From assembly GCA_027625915.1 (NCBI GenBank), contig JANTQA010000048.1, forward strand, positions 4,960,001-5,024,000: a DNA stretch of 64,000 nucleotides, written 5' to 3'. The first letter of the stretch is position 1. Each line of letters starts with the position of its first letter. Position numbers and translations under genes: made by a program. The stretch comes from Anaeramoeba flamelloides (lineage: Eukaryota > Metamonada > Anaeramoebidae). The notes under the pieces were generated by a model that saw only the letters and a program-made list of their open reading frames with translations, searched no databases and was not told where the DNA came from. Of this stretch, positions 11,032 to 22,073 are shown in pieces.

Positions 11032-12660
11032 TGTCAAACCTTAAACCAGGAAATTTTCATAAACCCTTTAATTCCATTTTTCTGATCAATTGAAAATATG
11101 TCTTACGATACAATGTCAGTACTATTTTATTTTTTTTTTTCTTTTGGGTATTTTGTTCAATAAAGCATCCCTTCAATTTTTAAATCAAGTGCTTTACGTT
11201 TTTCAAACATATTTATTTCAAAAATACCAACTTTGTAATATGTAATTTTTTTAATCGTAAAAAAAAATATTCAGCTGATCAGTTTCAAAACAAAAGTTTT
11301 ATCATTTGATGAGGAATGAATGGAATGGAACTTGTTTTTGAAAATTAACGAAATAAATTTCAAAAAAATTTTTAAAATGTGATTTGAGTCGGTTGATAAT
11401 GTACTAAAATTAGCTATTGTTTTAGCAATAAATAAAACAATTCAAAAAGTAAAAGGTATCTATTGGTTTTTTTTAAATGACAATGAAGAAATAATGAGTC
11501 TTGAAGTTGGAATACTTTAGGTATTTCAGGTTGATTAGAGGACTTTTATTTTTCTCAAAATGAATTATGAAATTTTAGGTTACATTTACAGTTCTTGAAA
11601 AGTGAGAGCACTCACGTTTTTGTTTCCCATTGGGCGTGTGCAACCCTCTCTGTACTAAAGCGAAATATGAGTCTAAAAAAAAATAAAATGAGAAATGGTG
11701 AATAAAATTTTATTTTGGTAGTGAGTGGTAAACTTGATCAATGAAAACATTTTTTATCTTTACTTCTTTCTGGTTCTATTAACTTGATCTTCCAAATCAT
11801 TTAAAAAAAAACAACTTGGCTCTCCTAAATACTGCTTTTTTTTTGATAATGAATCGATTTTAAGATTTGGGCAAAGAGTACATTATCCCCGGATTCTAAG
11901 TCATATTAGTAAAAAGTCAAAAATCTACTCCCTTTTTACAGACAGATAATCCAATTACCCAGCAACTTATAACCGTTCCAATTGGGGTATTGATTAAATA
12001 TTCTGAATCCATCATTTTTAACTCTTTGGTGAATTCAGAAATCAAAAAAATCCAAAATTTGTAAAATTAATTGAGAACATGACTGGAAAAGGAAAATCTA
12101 CTTTTGATTTTAAATTTTCAAATAAAAAACAATTTCATCATTTTGAAATATTTGAAAGAATTTAAATTTGAGAGAGGTGTTTGATTATTACAAATTTTCA
12201 TGAAATTATCAAAACCATTTTGTAAAAAAATAAATCCTCTAAGGTTCACAATAGAAATTATAAATTTTGAAAAAATTATTAAAAGAAAGATATTAAGAAG
12301 ATAAAACTCTTATTTCGAATATGAAATAAAAAAATAAATCTTATATTGATGATTCCTAATAAATTTAGAATTTATCTAAAGGGAAAAAAACAATATATTT
12401 GATTTTAAATTTTCAGTATTGTTCTCAACTAATTTTACAAATTTTGGATTTTTTTGATTTCTGAATTCACCAAAGAGTTAAAAATGATGGATTCAGAATA
12501 TTTAACCAATATTCCAATTGGAATGGTTATAAGTTGCTGGGTAATTGGATTATTTGTCTGTAAAATGGGAGTAGATTTTTGACTTTTTACTATTATTTTC
12601 AATTGATCAGAAAAATGGAATTAAAGGGTTTATGAAAATTTCCTAGTTTTAGATTTGACA
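11032..12660. mobile_element. Fold-back element FB3, interrupted by a nested insertion
   Basis: The outer ends form an inverted repeat starting TGTCAAACCTTAAACCAGG at 11032 and ending TTTGACA at 12660. The right arm runs unbroken (about 12412-12660). Its partner on the left is split into 11032-11098 and about 11906-12090, showing that about 800 bases were inserted into the left arm after FB3 formed. There is no coding frame. The arm match is high over more than 200 bases, so FB3 is not very old. Confidence 0.75.
11099..11903. mobile_element. Insertion nested in the FB3 left arm
   Basis: The borders come from comparing the broken left arm of FB3 with its intact right arm. The insert is about 805 bp, bounded by TA on both sides, with weakly matching ends (TGTCTTACGATAC against TGACTTAGAATCC). 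A GC-richer patch at 11600-11655 reads like a Tc1-type terminal sequence ending in CTCTCTG before TA. It may be a further decayed element end. No open frame. Confidence 0.5.
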
Positions 12661-13068
12661 GTTATCCTTTAAATCCCAATTATAAAATAAAATCAAAAAT
12701 AATGGCAAAATAAATATTTTTTTTTTCTGGCGAAAAGTTTTCAAAAGTAATAATTTGAATCCAAATAAAAAATACAAGGAAATCTCGAAATATTTATCCA
12801 ATATCAATTAAAAAAATTTTTTAATGATCAATTTTAAACTATAAAAAATCTTGTGACTTTTACAAAGCTTATCACTTTTGCAAAGTATTTCCTCTTTAAA
12901 AGCTTTGAAAAGTGTTTGAAAGGTTTGTAAATTGTCTGAAAGTGTTTGAAAGTTTGAAAAGTCTGAAAGATTGATAAAAGTCATGAGATTTTTTGTAGTG
13001 TATATTTTCAAACTATTTTGATCATAATTTATTAAATTGCATTTTTTTAGAATTGTTTAATGATTAAT
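12661..13068. other. Upstream region of the surface-protein gene
   Basis: Noncoding. At 12896-12965 there is a degenerate tandem repeat built on GTTTGAAA-like units. No clear promoter element is visible. Confidence 0.5.
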
Positions 13069-15478
13069 ATGATTATGGAAATTTTAAATAAATCAAAAAC
13101 AAACTCCTTGATTTTAATTATATTCTCTTTGTGTAAAAATTAGGTTTTATTATTGGTATTTTTTTAAAAAATGGAAGTGAATTACAAAATTCTTAGTTAA
13201 AAAAATTTGACAAATAATTAAAAAAATTAATTCAATAGTTTTTGTTCAGATAATAGGAATAGACTTATCAGAAGCCATTGGATACACAAAGTACCCAATC
13301 ACAACAGGAGGAGATTCAGAATGGTTTGGACAAAAGGTAACCTATTATTCTGATGTAGGTTCAACATCTGCGGCACAAAGTGGAGAATGTGATGATAATC
13401 AAGAATCTTGGATGCAAACAACAGTGAACGGTACAGGAACAGTTAGCTTTTATTGGAAGGTCAGATCTGAATTTAGAGCTGATTATTTATCTTTTTATCT
13501 TGATGGAAAAATTAGATCACAAATTTCTGGTTGGGATTGGCGTTTTGGATCTGAAAGTTTCAATATTCTCTTTGATGGAGAACACACTCTTAAATGGGTT
13601 TATGCTAAAGACGATGGTGGAAGTAGTTATGAAGATTGTGGATGGGTTGACAAATTAACCTTTAATGAGACACAAATTGAAACAGATATCGATTTAGCAG
13701 AAGCTGTCGATAACCCAGATCTAAATTTCAAAACAGGAGGAGATGCAGAATGGTTTGGTCAAAATTTCCATTATTATGAAGGTTCATCTGCGGCACGAAG
13801 TGGAGAATGTGATGATAATCAAGAATCTTGGATGCAAACAACAGTGAACGGTACAGGAACAGTTAGCTTTTATTGGAAGGTCAGATCTGAATTTAGAGCT
13901 GATTATTTATCTTTTTATCTTGATGGAAAAATTAGATCACAAATTTCTGGTTGGGATTGGCGTTTTGGATCTGAAAGTTTCAATATTCTCTTTGATGGAG
14001 AACACACTCTTAAATGGGTTTATGCTAAAGACGATGGTGGAAATAGTTATGAAGATTGTGGATGGGTTGACAAATTAACCTTTAATGAGACACAAATTGA
14101 AACAGATATCGATTTAGCAGAAGCTGTCGATAACCCAGATCTAAATTTCAAAACAGGAGGAGATGCAGAATGGTTTGGACAAAATCTCCATTATTATGAA
14201 GGTTCATCTGCGGCACGAAGTGGAGCTTATAATTATAGTAATCAAGAATCTTGGATGCAAACAACAGTGAACGGTACAGGAACAGTTAGCTTTTATTGCA
14301 AGGTCAATTCTGCAAAGGGAGATTATTTATCTTTTTATATTGATGGTAAAATGAGAGAAAAATTAATGGTAATAGATATTGGCGATAATTGGATACAAGA
14401 AAGTTTCAATATTCTCTTTGATGGAGAACACACTCTTAAATGGGTTTATGTGAAAGACAGGAATGAAAGTAGTGGTGAAGATTGTGGATGGGTTGACAAA
14501 TTAACCTTTAATGAGACACAAATTGAAACAGATATCGATTTAGCAGAAGCTGTCGATAACCCAGATCTAAATTTCAAAACAGGAGGAGATGCAGAATGGT
14601 TTGGTCAAAATTTCCATTATTATGAAGGTTCATCTGCGGCACGAAGTGGAGTATGTAATAATAGTAGTCAAGAGTCTTGGATGCAAACAAAAGTTAAGGG
14701 CAAAGGAATAGTTAGCTTTTATTGGAAAAAGTATTCGAGATCTGGATGGTACTCGGATGATTATTTATCTTTTTCTGTTGATGATGAACAAGTAATAAGC
14801 ATTAACAGTTTTTTTGATTGGAGAAAAGTAAGTTACCGTATTCTTTATGACGGAGAACACACTCTTAAATGGGTTTATGATAAAAAAGAGATTGGAAGTA
14901 TCGATGAAGATTGTGGATGGGTTGACAAAATAACATTTGATGCAGATATCGATTTGGCAGAAGCTGTCGATAACCCGGATCTAAATTTCAAAACAGGAGG
15001 AGATTCAGAATGGTATGGACAAAATTATGATCATTTTTCAGGTAGTCACGCAGCCAGATGCGACCATGATTATTCTATTTTTGATAATTCAGAATCTTGG
15101 ATGCAAACAACAGTGAACGGCAAAGGAACAGTTAGCTTTTATAGGAAGATCTCTATTCAAGGAAAATATCTCGTTTATCTCGATTTTTATGTTGATGGTA
15201 AACCTAGAAACGATATCAAAAGTGGTAATCTCTTAGAATGGGAAAAAGAAAGTTACAAGATTACTTCTGATGGTGAACACACCCTTAAGTGGGTTTGTAA
15301 CTTCCAACATGAATTTGGTTATCCTACACTTAATTTAGAAGAGCTGGGATTTGCTATCTCAGATAAAGATGAATGTTGTTATGTTGATAAACTAGAATTA
15401 GGTGGTGATTTATCTTTGGCAAATGTCATCTCCCCATTTAAATTCAGCTTCATATTCTTCTTATTATTGTTATTTTAA
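13069..15478 (+). CDS. Secreted repeat protein, five ~140-residue beta-sandwich-like units, probable GPI anchor
   Basis: Proposed exons are 13069-13132 and 13239-15478, giving 767 residues; a second in-frame ATG lies at 13075. Splicing out 13133-13238 (GTAAAA donor, TAG acceptor) joins exons in phase and creates a continuous signal peptide with core LILIIFSLFFVQIIG. Five units follow, starting near 13259, 13688, 14108, 14534 and 14948. Each runs from IDLAEAVDNP...TGGD.EWFGQ through a central GTGTVSFYWKV core to HTLKWVY and CGWVDKLTF. The core resembles a beta-sandwich repeat known from bacterial surface proteins, typically with FWWKV, LRFYIDG and WVDDV motifs; that is recalled family knowledge, not a search. 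The last 19 residues are hydrophobic after a small-residue stretch, as in GPI signals. Units 1 and 2 are almost identical in DNA. A role in surface recognition or adhesion is inference. Confidence 0.85.
13386..14205 (+). repeat. 420 bp near-identical tandem duplication within the surface-protein gene
   Basis: From 13386 the DNA repeats with a 420 bp (140-codon) period, and the two copies differ at only about one base (an AGT/AAT codon near 13622/14042) before they diverge near 14180. Third and later units differ much more in the middle. The conserved unit heads and tails with a variable centre indicate recent unequal crossover or gene conversion. Confidence 0.9.
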
Positions 15479-17569
15479 AATTTCATTTTGAAAAATTTTG
15501 TAAAAAAAATAGAAGTATATATTAAATCCACTTTGATGTCAAATTTTGTTTATAAAATTTTAAATATCTGATATTCTATCTGAAAAACTCAAACTTTAAC
15601 TATTTTGAAAAATACTTTATGTCAATTTTAAAGTATTTAACTTTACAAGATATAAAAAAAATATAATAATTATAATTACCATTGTGTAATTAAACACTGT
15701 AATTTTTAACTAACCAAAAATTTTCAAATAAACACTAAGTGGTTATGTTTATTGTTTCAAGAAGTCTTAAGATACACATATATCAAAGAAGCCAACAACC
15801 AAACACAAAGTTAATTCTATCATGGTTTATTAAAGTTTGAAAATTAGTTAAAAAAAACTAAAATTAAATCAAAAATGATAAATTTTAGAAAAATATGTCT
15901 CAAACTATCGAGTCAATTTTATCTAAAATCTTAGTAAAAAAATAAAATCCAACTCAATTAATTTCAGAAATTTTGTTGAATATTATCCTGAGAATTTGAG
16001 GTGACTCAAAAATAGATTTTACCTAAAAAGGATGTTTCTGATCATATTCTGAGAGAATATAAAGATGTGTTATCCCCTAGATGCAAAAAACCCTTTATTT
16101 ACTCAGATTTTCTTTTTGCATATCAAAAAATTACCCGCTTTTTTTAAACAAAGGTAAAAACTACAGATCTTTATTTGAATTTATTTTCAATTTTTTGAAC
16201 AAAATATTAATTTTTTTTATTTTTTATTTGATTTTTATTTTGTGTATTTTTTATCAGTTTCATTCGTATATTAATGCTTCAATATAAGTGTAAAGTGTAT
16301 GACTTAAAAAATAGAGTAATTTTTTCAAAAAACTCAATATTAAAAAAATAAATCCGTCTGCTATCAACTTTATCTGGATATTTATTTTGACAAAAGATAC
16401 AAAAAAAAAAAAAAACTATTTTACAAATTACGAACTTCCAAAATTTCAAAATACATAAAGAATAACTATGGATTATGGCAGAAGAGAATTGAAGTAGAAA
16501 ATTTTTTTCGAACAATAACACAATTGTAATTTGATTTTTTAATTTGAGAAAGTAAGTGATTCTTAATTCAAAAATAAAATTAGTTATTACATCATTGATT
16601 TTCAAATTCTTGATAATGATAATTGAAAATATTCTTTATCTTTTTAATCATAAAAAATCGATTTATAAAACTTTCAATTTAATACCTTTGTTAAGAGTAA
16701 CTATGGATGTTTTAAAAAATAGTGATATGTTCTTTTTGATACTTTTTATTTTTTTCCAAATTCCTGTTTTTTAAAGTTGTTTGGGTTACTTAGGTTGTTA
16801 ATCAAAGTTTTGCACGAGGAAGGATCAAATAATTTTTAATAAAAATTTAAAGTTAGATCAGCTTTGCGGATTTTTCTGTAAAAATGGATTTAAATTTTAA
16901 CTCGATATTATTTGAGTTTGTTATTTATTACTCTTAGGTTGAATTTTAAAAATTTCATTGGAAAATCAAAATATTTGTCTAATTTGGTTTGAAAAAAAAA
17001 AAAAAAAAATATTAAAAAACAATAAAAACAAGACCTATATTGAAAATTTCCAGCTTTTATCAACGGAAATTAAAAAGAATATTAGAGTTATCATCACAAT
17101 AAAAATTTTACACTCTTATTTGTTAAATAATTATAAAAAAATTGAAAGATAAAAATAAAAATCTACAAATTGATGATTGAAATCTCTAATTTGTTAAAAC
17201 TATTTTAAATAAATAAGTGTAAAAAATTGAATGGTTTGAATAAAGGGAAAAGGGGAAAGGAATTATTAATGTTGTCTTTTGTTCAAATGTTGAAAGTACA
17301 AGAAATAAAAACAAAAAGAAAAATGTTGTGTTCAAATTTTGTAAAATTTAAAAAGATCTTCAATAGTATTAATTATATTTTGACTTCAAAAAACTCCATC
17401 GATTTGGACAAAACACAGTTTAACCAAAATTGAAAATCATGATAAAACCTTCACTTGTTTACTTTTTACAATGTTTCATTTTGACTATTGGTGTTTGTTT
17501 TTTCATTAATAAAATTTTAATATAATCAAATAAGCTAAATAAAATTACCTTATTATAGTTTTGCTAATA
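15479..17569. other. AT-rich intergenic stretch, no gene seen
   Basis: Only Phe/Ile/Lys-rich chance frames. A stretch near 15760-15840 is loosely similar to one near 45740-45810, so both may belong to an old dispersed repeat. Confidence 0.45.
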
Positions 17570-17655
17570 ACACTGATATTGAATCTATGGTTTTATTGAT
17601 CTCTTAGGGAAATTTCCAAATTAAACTCAATTCCAAAAAATGGGACACAAAAAAA
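17570..17655 (-). repeat. Tc1-like terminal sequence, copy X
   Basis: On the minus strand this reads GTGTCCCATTTTTTGGAATT and shares about 50 bases with the sequence at 20983-21040, in opposite orientation. It looks like the right end of a decayed element whose body would lie to the left. Confidence 0.4.
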
Positions 17656-17802
17656 AAATACATTAATAAAAATATACTCCAAAATACATGATATTTAACA
17701 TTAAAATAATAAAAGACCCGAAAATATTTAATTAATACTATTTATATATTTTTTAGTAAATTTAAAATTCAATTCGAAAAATAAAAAAGAAAAAATAAAA
17801 AA

Positions 17803-17890
17803 AAGTGTGCCCCTATTTTTGGAACACGGTTACCAAAAAATCCATTTTTATTATAAGAAAAATTAATAAAAACTATTAATAGATTCAGCC
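17803..17890 (+). repeat. Tc1-like terminal sequence, copy Y
   Basis: It begins AGTGTGCCCCTATTTTTGGA and, like the copy at 20983, reaches an AGATTCAGC block about 45-75 bases further in. It lies just outside the C-terminal end of the dead transposase at 17960-18440, as expected for the left terminus of that element. Confidence 0.45.
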
Positions 17891-17959
17891 TGTCTTTTGA
17901 TAACTAAATCTATCCTTTTAAATATAGATTTTACTAATTATCTTAGGTTTCCCAACTCA

Positions 17960-18440
17960 AAGTATTTCTTACATTAGTGAAAATTTTAAAAATTCTTCTT
18001 CGTTTTTTGGTTACAATTTTTCAGTTTAGTGTCCATAATTATCCATAAAGTCCCCATTGGATTTAAATCTTGTGGAATTGGGGGTCAAGGGTCCAGAACA
18101 TTACATCCCCGGTTTAAGTAAGTTTGTGTTTTTTTTTTTGAGGTATGTGGACAAGCTCCATCCTTTTGGAAAATCCATTTCAACTCACTATATTTTGAAT
18201 TAGCGAGTTGAATTTCCTTTGATTTTTTTGATAATATCATTAATAATACATTCAGTATTCACACTTCCATTAATGATAATAAGGTCTGTTTGTATGCCAT
18301 GTGCCCTAGCACACCATATCATGATTTTTTTTCAAAAAAATTTTTTCTCGATAAAAAAAGAATCTTTTTTCTTTTTGAGAGAAAAAAAAAAAATTTTTTT
18401 TTGTGATCAGAATGAAAACTTTTAAATTTCATTTTAAAGT
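17960..18440 (-). mobile_element. Dead Tc1/mariner (DDE) transposase relic
   Basis: Minus-strand pieces in several frames follow the order of a Tc1 catalytic domain. An FHSD-type first Asp lies near 18404-18415, MIWCARAHG...TDLIIINGS lies near 18230-18340, FQKDGACPHTS (second Asp and HTS) lies near 18140-18176, and PQDLNPMGTLW lies near 18043-18072. The last two are about 34 residues apart, the DD34 spacing. The final catalytic Glu of the DLNPIE motif is Gly here, and stops and frame changes occur between the blocks, so the gene is inactive. The N-terminal DNA-binding half is not found; the LINE fragment at 18471 begins where it would be expected. Confidence 0.7.
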
Positions 18441-18470
18441 GATTTTGTGATTTTCGAAAAGTTTTGAAAA

Positions 18471-19944
18471 AAAAAGAAACTTTTTAACCAATTTGGATTT
18501 AAAAAAAAATTAGATACTAGAATTGCAGTTTTAAACTTATTGAATGAATATCAAAAAATAAACAATAAATTTAAAAAAGAAAATATTTATATTGTTACAA
18601 TAGATATACAAAAATGTTTTGACTCTATTCATCATTCACTTATTTATTATTCAATTAAAAAATTTATAAAAAATGAAATTATTGTAGAATATCTATTTGC
18701 TTATTACTCAAAAGAAGGAATTGGTGTTTACCAAGGAGATCCATTATCCCCTTTATTATTTGGATTTATTACTCATTTTCTCTTAGAAAAAATTAAATCA
18801 CTAGCGTTACATATTCAAATGTTTGCAGATGATCTGATTTTACTGATGAAAGGATCATTAATAGAAATAAATTTTCAATTACAAAAAATCTTTAAAATAA
18901 TAAAAGATTTTGGAATGAATCCTAATGATGATAAAACTAAAAAAACTTTAATTCCAAAAGAAATTATATATCTTGGTATTTGGCTAGATAAAAAAACTCT
19001 TTTAAAATTTAACCTTGATAAAGTTAAGGCCAATTTTAAAAAGTTAATCAATATCTTACAACAAAAAAATTTTTCTAAGGGATTAAAAATTCAATTTTTT
19101 AAAGCTGTATTACATAGCCAATTATTATATGGTTTAGAAATATTTGGTTTGACAAAAACAGATTTTAAAGATATTGATACTTGGATTAATAAAAAATTAC
19201 AAAATTTTTATTAATCAACCCACACTCACCAAGGCTTATTTATAAAACTGAAGCAAAAATTGATCCCGTAAGGATAAAGATATATAAAAGAAGATTTAAG
19301 TTAATTCAAAAATTAAAAATCCTCCATTATGATGAATTAATTAATTATCTTCCTTTTAGAAAAAAAGAATCAGAAAATATAAATTGGTACTCCAAAAATT
19401 TAAAACAATTGGAAAATGAACTAGAAAATTTTAGAATTAAAAACTTAGAAAATAGTCCAAGTTGGAAAGTTCAAGAATATCTAAAAATAGTACAAATCAA
19501 TAATAATATAAATAAGCAGCAAAGATATTTAAAATGGAAGGGCTCAACTTCAATTTTAAAACTCAGAAATTTTACAAATTACCTTAACAGGTACTCTTAT
19601 GTTATGAATAAAAACAAATCAAAACTATGTGAATTATGTAAAAAAAATAAACAATTTAGATATTATTGAAGATTTAGACCATTTTCTATGGAACTGCTCA
19701 GCCTATGAAAATAATCGCAAAATCTGGATATCTGAATTAAAAAAAATTAATATATTTAATATATTAAATAATAATAATATTTCTAATATTATTATAAAAA
19801 AGGATTCAAACTCCTTATTAGCACAGTGGGTAATAAACTGATTTTTGAGTCTTTAATTAAATTCCTAAATAAAAATTTAGGAATTCGGGCAAATAAGAGG
19901 GGTCAATAACTCCTCCCTTAAATAATAAAAAAAAAAAAAAAAAG
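18471..19944 (+). mobile_element. 5'-truncated LINE (non-LTR retrotransposon) with RT domain and poly(A) tail
   Basis: The frame opens with NQFGFKKKLDTR (RT motif 2), then VTIDIQKCFDSIHHS (motif A), YQGDPLSPLLFGF (motif B), FADDLILLM (motif C) and YLGIWL (motif E). A frame change near 19205-19213 moves to a second frame coding a basic C-terminal region. A second change near 19655 leads to the end of a CX2C...HX4C zinc-knuckle-like motif typical of LINE C-termini. Codons end at 19841. The 3' UTR has a hairpin (19859-19885), a GGGG/CTCC hairpin and a poly(A) tail at about 19926-19944. Endonuclease and 5' RT parts are missing, as in abortive reverse transcription. It is dead but not ancient, since only two frame breaks are visible. 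Confidence 0.85.
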
Positions 19945-19974
19945 AATACAAAAAAAATCAAAAAAATTATTGAC

Positions 19975-20838
19975 CATTGTTAAAAAAATTTGGTTCATTA
20001 AAAAAAATTGGGTCAGTCAAAAATTTGTTTTCGTTTTTTAAATAATAAATATTAGCAAAATGATTTTTGATCAAAGTAAAATTTTATGAACAAATCTTAC
20101 ATTTAATAAAAACCAAAGTCATTATCAATAATAATTTTCAAATGCAAAAATTAAATTGTTGCATTTTAACCTTTTGGAATTACTGTGGAACTCTAAAAAA
20201 CAAAAATTTATTTTTAATTGTAAACTTTACTAAAAATGTTAATTTTTTTTTATTAGAAAACATTACAAGATCAAGTTAATTATTGTTTGGGAAGACCAAA
20301 AATTAATAACAGTTTTAAATTAAGGTTTATCTATGAGGATTTTTAGAATTTAAATGGTTTCTGAAATCTTGAAATTTCGGTTTTTTGAAGTTTTGATTGT
20401 AAACATAAGTGGAAAACAACCTCTTTCGAAAAAACATCTTTTTTGGAAGAATTTATTATTCAATTTGGTTTAAAAGGATATTTAAGATTAACCGTGATAA
20501 ATTTACGTTTATTAACAATGATAAATATCTTATTGAATTAATAGATTTTAATATATCCTAATAAAAAAAAATTAACCTTTTTAGTAAAGTTGACAATTAA
20601 AAATAAATTTTTGTATTTTAGAGTTCCACAGTAATTCTAAAAGCTCAAAATGCAACAATTTAATTTTATCTTTGAAAATTATTATTGATAGTGACTTTGG
20701 TTTTTATTAAATGTAAGATTTGTTTATAAAATTTTACTTTGATCAAAAATCATTTTGCTAATATTTATTATTTAAAAAACGAAAACAAATTTTTGACTTA
20801 CCCAATTTTTTTTAATGACCCAAATTTTTTTCACAATG
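19975..20838. mobile_element. Fold-back element FB1, copy 2 (inverted relative to copy 1)
   Basis: An 864 bp element with left arm 19975-20256 and right arm 20559-20838, paired over about 280 bases with few mismatches. The 302-base loop is the reverse complement of the copy 1 middle. It starts 30 bases beyond the LINE poly(A) tail, so it probably landed in or beside that tail. Both arms contain the same frame-free AT-rich sequence. Confidence 0.88.
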
Positions 20839-20982
20839 GTGAAAATCAAAAATCAAAAAATAATGAAAAAAAATGATAAAAAATTAACTTTAAAATTATT
20901 TACATTGATTGTTAATATCTAATGTTTCTATTTAAGAGTCAAATATCACTTTTCTTGGAATTAAATTGATTTTGAAGTTGTG

Positions 20983-21040
20983 CCCCAATTTTTGGAATTG
21001 AGTTTAATTGAAAAAATCTCTAAGAAAAGATTCAGCTCAA
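20983..21040 (+). repeat. Tc1-like terminal sequence, copy Z
   Basis: It begins GTGCCCCAATTTTTGGAATT and reaches AGATTCAGC, matching copy Y in order and orientation and copy X in reverse. If Z is a true left end, its element body would lie to the right, but no transposase is visible there. Confidence 0.4.
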
Positions 21041-22073
21041 GTGAAATTGAAGAGCTATTGAAATATTTAGTTTTGATCAATTCAATTTCAGAAAATTTAT
21101 TTATATTATGATTTGATGACGACTTTGAGAAAATTTGTTGATCATCAAGTGTTGTTTTATAATTATTTTACATTTCAATAACAGCGATTTCAAAAAAGAT
21201 TGTCTTCAGGATTTAACAAAATTTTGATTAAAACTGTGAATAATCTTCTTTTGAGCAATTGATTAGTTTCTCTTTTTTTAGACAAGATTTTTTTTCACAA
21301 CTATTTGAAAACTTATTCCCGAGATAAAACTTGATTTTTTGACACTTTTAAAGATTAGTTTTATCAATCAACTATTAAAAAAGTTAAAAATCACACAAAG
21401 TTTTTTCAACAAAAATCTAACTTGTTCAATTGTTGTTTTTGAAATTTCATTTCAAAGTGAAATTTTTTAGACATTAATAATTAGATTTTTCCCTTTTGAA
21501 AATTGATTTGGAATTCGATTTCAATCAATTCAATTCAGTTAATTAATTAACATTATTAAAATTATTTTTATCAATAAATTAGACACAAAACCAAAATCAA
21601 TTCACTTCTTCTGGATAAAATGTTTCCTTGACGTGAAATATTTCGAAAACTATTTTTTCTTGAAAAATAAATAAAAAAATTTTATGAATTTTAGTTTTAA
21701 TTTTTAATTTTTCTTGGACTTAATTTGGATCCATATTTTTGATTGAAGTTTTTTCTTTGAATTAATATTTTTAATTTTTTATTATCTTCATCAAAATAGT
21801 AAATTCTTTAATAAAAGAAATAAAAAAAAAAAAACCAAAAACCAAAACCAAAGTAATGAGAAAATTTCTCAATCAACATGATTTTTCAAACAACTTTGAT
21901 TCATTAATTTCAAGACTGAAAAATATTTCTCTCAGAGAATTAAAATAAATGGTCCAACTAACCTTTTTTAATAAAAAAAAATTAATTTATTTTCTCACAA
22001 AATCATTTTATCCTTTGGATTTCAATTTTTGATTTTTTTATTGGGATCTTTTTTTATCTCAAGATTTTTAAGG
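21041..22073. other. AT-rich stretch upstream of the Cys-rich protein gene
   Basis: No gene seen. It presumably holds the promoter of the gene at 22074, but no motif can be singled out. Confidence 0.5.

Noticed and set aside
18219-18425. Plus-strand frame over the Tc1 relic
   Set aside because: Antisense shadow; the transposase motifs are on the minus strand.
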